Shown: piece by piece, positions 16,530 through 21,649 of the stretch
How positions within the stretch are numbered: the first letter of the stretch is position 1
Layout: every line of letters starts with the position of its first letter
Source: JAZDLC01 sp043802345
GTDB taxonomy: Bacteria; Planctomycetota; B15-G4; JADJEK01
Assembly: GCA_043802345.1 (NCBI GenBank)
Contig: JAZDLC010000310.1
Coordinates: 1 to 21,649, forward strand
Direction: 5' to 3'
Length of the DNA stretch: 21,649 nucleotides
The notes under the pieces: model-generated
The model's input: only the letters and a program-made list of their open reading frames with translations
Database searches by the model: none
Told to the model about the DNA's origin: nothing
Made by a program: the position numbers and the translations under genes

Positions 16530-16695
16530 CCCGGGCCGCACTTTAGGACATTCTCCAACTACTAGATTATCGTAATTAGCTTTGACTTAAACTATTACGT
16601 CAATTTCACAAGATTCCACGATTTGCACAATCTCTTTTTTCGCGGTACTTTCCGGGCAGAGAAGGAGTCGCCTCCAGGCACTTGGAGAGGACACC
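16530..16695 (+). promoter_or_regulatory. AT-rich promoter region of the secreted-protein gene
   Basis: About 100 bp here (16545-16645) is far richer in A and T than anything else in the window. TTGACT at 16582-16587 resembles a sigma-70 -35 box, but no convincing -10 hexamer sits 16-18 bases on. A six-T run occurs at 16635-16640. GGAGAGG precedes ATG 16696 with suitable spacing. It probably carries the promoter and a long 5' leader, or follows a terminator of the transporter gene. Confidence 0.4.
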
Positions 16696-17544
16696 ATGCT
16701 GAAGCCAACCACCGCTCTCGCCCTCGCTCTCGCGACATCCTGCGCTCTTCCATCCAGGGCCTCAGGAGACGGCTGCACCGGTGATCCGGGGTACGTGCTC
16801 ACGGCCACGCCGGCCGTGGCCCTCATGGGTGATCCGGTGGACATCTGCCTCACCGGCCCTCCCGGCGACTTCGTGTTGCTGCTGGTCTCCACGGACCCCG
16901 GCCCGTCCAACTCGGGAGTCGGCCAGCTCTGCCTCGGCGCCCCGCTGGCCTACATGATTCCGCTGACCATGCCGACCTCCGGCCAGACCTGCATTCCGAC
17001 CTACATCCACTGCGATCCGGCCATGCTCGGCAAGATCTTCTACTCCCAGTTCGTGAGCTTCTCCACCGACGGATCGGAACAGGTCGGCCGCTCCAATCAG
17101 ACCTCGGTCTCCGCGATCGATGACGGCAGGGGCTGCAACTTCTGCTCCGGCAATGTCAAGGCGCGCCTGTTGCGTATGAGATACACCGGTCTGGGCTGCG
17201 CGGCGACCAACCATTCCCAGCGAAAGGGAAAGGTCGTCTGCCAGGGAGATCCGGAGATGGCCCCCCTGGTCCGCATCCGTGTTCAGGACAGGAGGCGCCT
17301 GAATCACAACAAGGCCAAGGTCTACTTCGACGGCACGGTCGCGCTGGACGAGGTGTTCGACATCGACGCCTACGCCATCGGCAAGAAGCGCCTGCGTGGC
17401 CAGGTGACCGCGTTCATCTTCGACATGGAAGGGAATCTGATCCAGAAGGTGATGTTCCACACCTCCTGCTGCCAGCCGCTCCACGGCTACGACCAGTTCG
17501 GCAGTCTGATGCTGGCGGGATTCATCGCCAAGCTCCAGAACTAG
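16696..17544 (+). CDS. Secreted Cys-rich protein with DUF7467-like C-terminal domain
   Basis: A 282-residue protein with a signal peptide (residues 1-23). Residues 27-140 form a first, beta-rich domain (YVLTATPAVALMGDPVDICL; Cys at 27, 51, 79, 99, 106) resembling a hydrophobic surface-exposed segment. Residues 147-280 look like the DUF7467 module known from SdrD-type and Planctomycete surface proteins. It has CNFCSGNVKARLLRMRYTG (147-165), KVYFDGTVALDEVFDIDA (208-225), TAFIFDMEGNLIQKVMFHTS (238-257) and CCQPLHGYDQFGSLMLAGF (258-276). The function of this domain is unknown; it is generally on exported or cell-surface proteins. The many cysteines suggest disulfides and so a periplasmic or extracellular location. 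It ends 6 bp before the convergent tatD gene and is preceded by the AT-rich region. Confidence 0.75.
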   Translation: MLKPTTALALALATSCALPSRASGDGCTGDPGYVLTATPAVALMGDPVDICLTGPPGDFVLLLVSTDPGPSNSGVGQLCLGAPLAYMIPLTMPTSGQTCIPTYIHCDPAMLGKIFYSQFVSFSTDGSEQVGRSNQTSVSAIDDGRGCNFCSGNVKARLLRMRYTGLGCAATNHSQRKGKVVCQGDPEMAPLVRIRVQDRRRLNHNKAKVYFDGTVALDEVFDIDAYAIGKKRLRGQVTAFIFDMEGNLIQKVMFHTSCCQPLHGYDQFGSLMLAGFIAKLQN

Positions 17545-17550
17545 ATCCAC

Positions 17551-18351
17551 CTAGATCTCGAGAGGAAACAACCGGCGGGCATTCTCAGTCGTGACCCGCC
17601 GGATTTCCGTCTCCTCGAGGCCCCGCACCTCGGCCAGCTTCCGCGCGGTCTCCGCCACGTACGCCGGCTCGTTCCGCTTGCCTCGCCACGGCTGGGGCGC
17701 CAGGAACGGGGCATCCGTCTCGACCAGGATCCGGTCGAGGGGAACGACGGCAGCCACCTGGCGGACGTTTTCCCCCTTGGGGAAAGTCAGGACGCCGCTG
17801 AACGAGATCAAGAATCCCAGCTCGAGATACCGCTCGGCATGTGCCCTGGAACCGGTGTAGCAGTGGATCACTCCCCGCACTCCCGGGTGTGCGGCTAGCA
17901 CGTCGCCCACATCGGAGAACGCATCATCCCGGCCATCCCGATCGCGAATGTGCACGATCAGCGGCAGATCCCGCTCGAGGGCCAGCTCCGCGTGCCGGTG
18001 GAAGGATCGCTGCTGCGCCTCCCGCGGGACCCGGTCCCGGAAGTAGTCCAGCCCGCTCTCCCCCACCGCCACGAACTCCCCGCTCGAGAGGAGCTCCTCG
18101 ATCCCCCGCAGCTCCTGGTCGAGGTCGTCCGGCAGGTCGTTCGGATGAGCCCCCGCCGCCGGATGGAGGCATGCCCGCGGCAGGCAGAGCTCGCGCACCT
18201 GGCGTGAGTTCTCCAGGCTGGTGGCGACGACCACCGCGTCGCTCACTCCCGCGGAGCCCATGCGCAAGACGACCTGATCCAGATCGGAGGCGAACGACCC
18301 CCAGGTCAGGTGGCAGTGGGTATCGATCAGCGGAATGGTGTTTTCGTTCAT
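17551..18351 (-). CDS. TatD-family metal-dependent hydrolase (DNase)
   Basis: A 266-residue cytoplasmic TIM-barrel hydrolase of the TatD/YcfH family, which are metal-dependent DNases or 3'-exonucleases (related YchF-neighbour genes act on D-Tyr-tRNA). Metal and catalytic motifs are in order: DTHCHL (10-15, His12/His14), GESGLDYF (97-104, Glu98), LIVHIRD (131-137, His134), IHCYTGS (162-168, His163) and ETDAPFL (211-217, Asp213). I chose ATG 18351, five codons before the strand leading into DTHCHL, as in most relatives; the frame extends to a GTG at 18378, which would add nine residues. It is divergent from the MoeA fusion gene, with only about 50 bp between. Confidence 0.92.
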   Translation of the reverse strand: MNENTIPLIDTHCHLTWGSFASDLDQVVLRMGSAGVSDAVVVATSLENSRQVRELCLPRACLHPAAGAHPNDLPDDLDQELRGIEELLSSGEFVAVGESGLDYFRDRVPREAQQRSFHRHAELALERDLPLIVHIRDRDGRDDAFSDVGDVLAAHPGVRGVIHCYTGSRAHAERYLELGFLISFSGVLTFPKGENVRQVAAVVPLDRILVETDAPFLAPQPWRGKRNEPAYVAETARKLAEVRGLEETEIRRVTTENARRLFPLEI

Positions 18352-18401
18352 CTCTGTCAGAATAGCACCGGGCCGCACCCAGACGGAGGAGCTTGCGAAC
18401 C

Positions 18402-20312
18402 ATGAAACAAGAGCAGTTCCTGACCGTTCTCGATCGGGACGAGGCGGAGCGCCGCTTTCTCGCCGCCGTCCGGCCGGAACCGCTGGGTACGGAGGAAATC
18501 CCGCTCCACCTCGCCAGGTCGAGAGTCCTCGCGGAGGACGTCTACTCAGGGGTCGACGTGCCGGGATTCGACCGCTCCAACATGGACGGATACGCGGTTC
18601 GCGCCGCCGACACCTTCGGCGCCTCCGAAGAGGAACCGCGGCTGCTGCGGCTGAACGGGGAGACTCTGGCTCCCGGAATCGAGCCGAAGCTCCCGGTCGA
18701 GCCGGGAAGCGCGACGCCCATCGCCACCGGCGGCATCGTGCCTCGCGGCGCCGACGCCGTCATCCTGGTGGAGGCCACGGATGAAGAAGACGACCATCTC
18801 CGCGTCTACCGCGCGCTCACGCCGGGCACCGCGATCACCTTCGCGGGAACCGACATCGCCCGCGGTGAGCTGGTCTTGCAAGGCGGCGAGTACCTGACCT
18901 CGAGAGAGACCGCGGTGCTGGCCGCCATCGGCCTCGATCGCGTCCGTGTCTTTCGCAAACCGGTCGTCGGCATCCTCTCCACGGGCGACGAGATTGTCCC
19001 CCCCGGAAACGAGCTGGGCCCGGGCCAGGTCTACGACAGCAACGCGCGGGCGATCGCCGACGCCGTGGCGGAGCTTGGCGGCGAGCCGGTTCTTCTCGGC
19101 ATCGTGCCGGACCAGGAGAGCGCGCTCTCGGCGGCAATCGAGGCCGGACTCGAGCACGACATGCTCCTGCTCTCCGGCGGCACGTCGAAGGGTCCCGGCG
19201 ATGTCGCCTACCGGGTGCTGAAGAATCTCCCGCCCCCCGGCGTGGTGGCGCACGGCGTGGCATTGAAGCCGGGCAAGCCACTCTGCCTCGCGGCCGCGGG
19301 CAGGAAGCCGGTGGTGGTCCTTCCCGGCTTTCCGACCTCCGCCCTCTTCACCTTTCACGAATTCGTGGCGCCGGTGGTCATGCTCCTCGCGGGACGGCGC
19401 CCGGACCGGCGGGGATCGGTCACGGCGACCCTCCCGCTGCGCGTTCACTCGGAGCGGGGACGCACCGAGTACCTGCTGGTCAACCTGGTGGACGGCCGGG
19501 ACGGGCTGGCCGCCTGGCCCATGGGAAAGGGCTCGGGGTCAGTGACCACCTTCAGCAAGGCGGACGGGTTCCTGACCATCCCGGCCCATCACGAGATCCT
19601 GAAGCAAGGCAGCCAGGTGCGGGTCACGCTCCTCTCGCGAGAACTGGAACCGCGCGACCTGGTGATCATCGGCAGTCACTGCGTGGGCCTGGACCTGCTG
19701 GTGGCCCGCCTCGGCAGCCGCGGATACTCCTCGAAGATCCTCAGCGTGGGGAGCGAGGCCGGCCTGCGGGCAGCCTCCTCGGGCCAGTGCGACGTGGCCG
19801 GCATTCACCTCCTCGACCCGCAGACCGACCAGTACAACGAGCCGTTCCTCGACGCGTCGGTCCGCCTTCACCCCGGATACGGCCGCATGCAGGGAGTTCT
19901 GTTCCGCAAGGGAGACGCGCGCTTCGCGGGCGACCTCGGCGAGGCGGTCAGGGCCGCCGCGGAGGGGGGCGCCGTCATGGTCAACCGCAACCGCGGCAGC
20001 GGCACAAGGATCCTGATCGATCGGCTGCTTCAGGACCTCCGGCCGGACGGGCACGCGAACGAGGCGCGGACGCACAACGCGGTGGCGGCCGCGATCCGCT
20101 CCGGGCGCGCCGACTTCGGCGTGGCGATCGAGACCGTGGCGAACGACTACGGCCTCGGCTTCCATCCGCTGCGCGCGGAGCAATACGACTTCGTCATTCC
20201 CGTGGATCGAGAAGAACGACCGGCGGTCCAGGCCTTCCTGGAAATCCTCTCCGAGCCGGAGACCCGGGCGGCTCTCCGGAAACGGGGTTTCCTGCTGGAT
20301 GGTCATGACTGA
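18402..20312 (+). CDS. moeA: MoeA fused to a C-terminal periplasmic-binding-protein-like (PBP/LysR-substrate) domain
   Basis: A 636-residue protein. Residues 1-415 are MoeA, which catalyses molybdate insertion into molybdopterin-AMP: VPGFDRSNMDGYAVRAADTF (53-72), PIATGGIVPRGADAV (106-120), LSTGDEIVPPG (192-202), SGGTSKGPGD (258-267) and LPGFPTSALF (307-316). Residues about 418-636 resemble PF12727 (PBP-like): LVIIGSHCVGLDLLVARL (420-437), CDVAGIHLLDP, VNRNRGSGTRILIDRLL, HNAVAAAIRSGRADFGVAIE. This domain probably senses or binds molybdate or tungstate. The architecture is known from archaea and many bacteria. The start was placed at ATG 18402, 11 bases after GGAGGA (18385-18390); TTG 18393, two bases after it, seems too near. 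The stop overlaps mobA. Confidence 0.93.
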   Translation: MKQEQFLTVLDRDEAERRFLAAVRPEPLGTEEIPLHLARSRVLAEDVYSGVDVPGFDRSNMDGYAVRAADTFGASEEEPRLLRLNGETLAPGIEPKLPVEPGSATPIATGGIVPRGADAVILVEATDEEDDHLRVYRALTPGTAITFAGTDIARGELVLQGGEYLTSRETAVLAAIGLDRVRVFRKPVVGILSTGDEIVPPGNELGPGQVYDSNARAIADAVAELGGEPVLLGIVPDQESALSAAIEAGLEHDMLLLSGGTSKGPGDVAYRVLKNLPPPGVVAHGVALKPGKPLCLAAAGRKPVVVLPGFPTSALFTFHEFVAPVVMLLAGRRPDRRGSVTATLPLRVHSERGRTEYLLVNLVDGRDGLAAWPMGKGSGSVTTFSKADGFLTIPAHHEILKQGSQVRVTLLSRELEPRDLVIIGSHCVGLDLLVARLGSRGYSSKILSVGSEAGLRAASSGQCDVAGIHLLDPQTDQYNEPFLDASVRLHPGYGRMQGVLFRKGDARFAGDLGEAVRAAAEGGAVMVNRNRGSGTRILIDRLLQDLRPDGHANEARTHNAVAAAIRSGRADFGVAIETVANDYGLGFHPLRAEQYDFVIPVDREERPAVQAFLEILSEPETRAALRKRGFLLDGHD

Positions 20313-20913
20313 TCGGGCCGCCGTACTGCTGGTGGGAGGACGGGGCCGGCGGATGGGTTCGCCCAAGGCCAGCCTGGTCTTCGGCGGCAAGACCCTGCTC
20401 GAGCGAGCCGTGGCCATCCTGGCGCCGGCCGTAGAGCATCTGATCGTGGTGCACGCCCCCGGCCAGAGTTTGCCGGACCTCCCCCGATCGGTGCAGCTCG
20501 CCGCCGACGAGCGGGAGGATCACGGCCCGCTGGAAGGACTGCGCGTGGGCCTCTTCCTGGCCGCGCAGAGGACCGACCGGGTGTTCGTGTCGGCGGTCGA
20601 CACCCCCTTCCTGGTCCCGGCCTTCGTCTCGCGCCTGTTCGATCTGCTGGGAAACCACGACGCCGCGATCCCGATGCACGCAGGGCACCGCCACCCGCTC
20701 TCCGGCTGCTACCTCACGGCCGTCGCGGAGCTCGCCGATGAGTTGCTCGCAGTGGGTGAGCGCAGGCCGCGCGCCCTGCTCGACCGGATCGACACCCGTT
20801 ACGTCACCGCGGCCGACTTCAAGGAAGAAGACCCGGAGATGCGATCCCTCCGCAATCTCAACGATCCGGACGACCTGCGCGCCGCCCTGAGCGAACTCTC
20901 CGGGACTGAGTGA
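20299..20913 (+). CDS. mobA: Molybdenum cofactor guanylyltransferase MobA
   Basis: A 204-residue nucleotidyltransferase that adds GMP to molybdenum cofactor to form the dinucleotide form. The nucleotide-binding loop LLVGGRGRRMGSPKASL is at residues 10-26 (G-G-x-x-x-R-M-G-x-x-K), and the metal-binding Asp101 lies in SAVDTPFL (98-105). HPLSGCY near 135 and the C-terminal SLRNLNDPDDL match the family. Two starts are possible: ATG 20299 or ATG 20305 (three codons downstream). Either overlaps the end of moeA by 8-14 bases and neither has a clear Shine-Dalgarno, so translation is probably coupled to moeA. It lies directly before an ABC exporter, with a TGATG junction. A MocA-type cytidylyltransferase is less likely given the GxxxRMGxxK loop and short length. 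Confidence 0.9.
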   Translation: MVMTDRAAVLLVGGRGRRMGSPKASLVFGGKTLLERAVAILAPAVEHLIVVHAPGQSLPDLPRSVQLAADEREDHGPLEGLRVGLFLAAQRTDRVFVSAVDTPFLVPAFVSRLFDLLGNHDAAIPMHAGHRHPLSGCYLTAVAELADELLAVGERRPRALLDRIDTRYVTAADFKEEDPEMRSLRNLNDPDDLRAALSELSGTE

Positions 20914-21649
20914 TGCAGAAGAAGGCAGAGGAGAGAATCCCCTGGGCGCGGGCGATTCCGCTCTTCAAGCGGTTCTGGCCGTTCATGCGCCAGGAGCGGA
21001 AGATCGGCATCGCCGTCGGCGCCATCATCCTGCTCGCCACCCCCGCCGGGGTGATCTCGCCGCTCCTGATCAAGGAGATCTTCGACCGGGTCCTCCCCGC
21101 GGGAGACCGGAGCGGCTTCCTCACCCTCGGCGCCGCCATCGTCGGCCTGACCGTGTTCGCCTTCAGTCTGCGCCTGCTCGGCGGGCTGCTGGTGGTCCGG
21201 CTGCAGACCCGCGTCCGGCATCGAGTCACCCGGCATCTGTACAATCATGTGCTGAGGCTGCCGCTTCGCTATTTCCACGGGACGGAAACCGGGTACGTCA
21301 TGGCGCGCGTCCGGGACGACGTGCGGGCGCTCGACGCGATCATGATCGACAACCTGGTCCATTCCGGGTTCGACGCCCTCCGGGCCGTGCTCTTCTTCGG
21401 CCTGCTGATCACGATCGACACCGGCCTCGCCGTTTCCGGCCTGATCCTGCTGGCGGTGATCTTCGGCGCCGTGCTGTTGGTCTCGAAGCCCCTGAGGAAG
21501 AGGTCTGAACGGGCCCGGGAGACCGACGCCAGGAGCAGTTCGGCCCTGCACCAGTCGCTCACCGGCATCTACACGATCCGCACCGGCGCCCAGGAACTGG
21601 GCGAAGGACGCCGCTTCGGCCGTTTCCTGAAGGAGGCCCTGCGGTCTGC
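20913..21649 (+). CDS. ABC exporter, transmembrane half (MsbA/LmrA-like), truncated at window end
   Basis: Reading starts at ATG 20913, sharing a base with the mobA stop (TGATG), and stays open to the window edge (245 codons). The visible part is the first transmembrane domain of a type-I exporter. Residues 10-25 contain WARAIPLFKRFWPFMRQ before helix 1 (IGIAVGAIILLATPAGVISP). The EIFDRVLPAGD intracellular loop, RLQTRVRHRVTRHLYNHVL with LPLRYFHGTETGYVMARVRD (a classic coupling segment), and ERARETDARSSSALHQSLTG follow. The nucleotide-binding domain lies beyond the window. The substrate is unknown; lipid, peptide and drug exporters share this fold. Coupling to mobA suggests co-transcription but not a Moco-related role. 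Confidence 0.88.
   Translation, partial: MQKKAEERIPWARAIPLFKRFWPFMRQERKIGIAVGAIILLATPAGVISPLLIKEIFDRVLPAGDRSGFLTLGAAIVGLTVFAFSLRLLGGLLVVRLQTRVRHRVTRHLYNHVLRLPLRYFHGTETGYVMARVRDDVRALDAIMIDNLVHSGFDALRAVLFFGLLITIDTGLAVSGLILLAVIFGAVLLVSKPLRKRSERARETDARSSSALHQSLTGIYTIRTGAQELGEGRRFGRFLKEALRS

Overview
The window is high-GC DNA (roughly 64% by eye), densely coded on both strands. A periplasmic-adaptor/MacB-type exporter and several signal-peptide-bearing secreted proteins point to a diderm (Gram-negative) bacterium. Squalene-cyclase-like toroids fused to other domains, parallel beta-helix proteins and a DUF7467-like secreted protein are typical of uncultured Acidobacteriota, Planctomycetota, Eisenbacteria or Krumholzibacteriota genomes. 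The phylum cannot be fixed from this sequence alone.

Layout. 1-2195 (+): end of an RND/HlyD-type adaptor, then the ATPase and permease of a MacB-like ABC exporter, almost gapless. 2199-7591 (-): phosphomethylpyrimidine synthase ThiC, an 838-residue multidomain exported protein ending in an alpha/alpha-toroid, and an exported protein with two thioredoxin domains. 7783-8442 (+): a small site-2 (M50) membrane protease. 8460-9698 (-): a secreted beta-helix protein. 9699-9950: an intergenic region with mutually exclusive hairpins. 9951-11959 (+): a coiled-coil protein with a DUF2325-like C-terminal domain, then a tandem bacterial-microcompartment (BMC) domain protein. 11940-13864 (-): a HEAT-repeat membrane-anchored protein and, overlapping its start, a degenerate PfkB-family (1-phosphofructokinase-like) protein that appears to have lost its catalytic residues. 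13865-14320: a leader region with hairpins and an unlisted 28-residue membrane peptide gene. 14321-15552 (+): a moeA broken by a one-base frameshift. Then an EamA-type transporter, a DUF7467-like secreted protein, TatD (-), an intact MoeA fused to a periplasmic-binding-protein-like domain, MobA, and the start of an ABC exporter that leaves the window.

How it fits together. 14.3-20.9 kb is a molybdenum-cofactor region: two MoeA paralogues (molybdate insertion) and MobA (GMP/nucleotide attachment) with unrelated genes between them. The moeA2-mobA-ABC exporter genes overlap end to start, so they are probably co-translated. The most unusual part is 9.95-13.86 kb. A BMC shell-type protein whose two halves each look like a permuted EutS/PduU domain stands without any recognisable shell pentamer, signature enzyme or aldehyde dehydrogenase in view. 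Next to it are an uncharacterised coiled-coil/DUF2325-like protein and, convergently and overlapping by 20 bp, a HEAT protein and a kinase-fold pseudoenzyme. I regard this four-gene neighbourhood as the best candidate for an undescribed system, but its joint function is inference.
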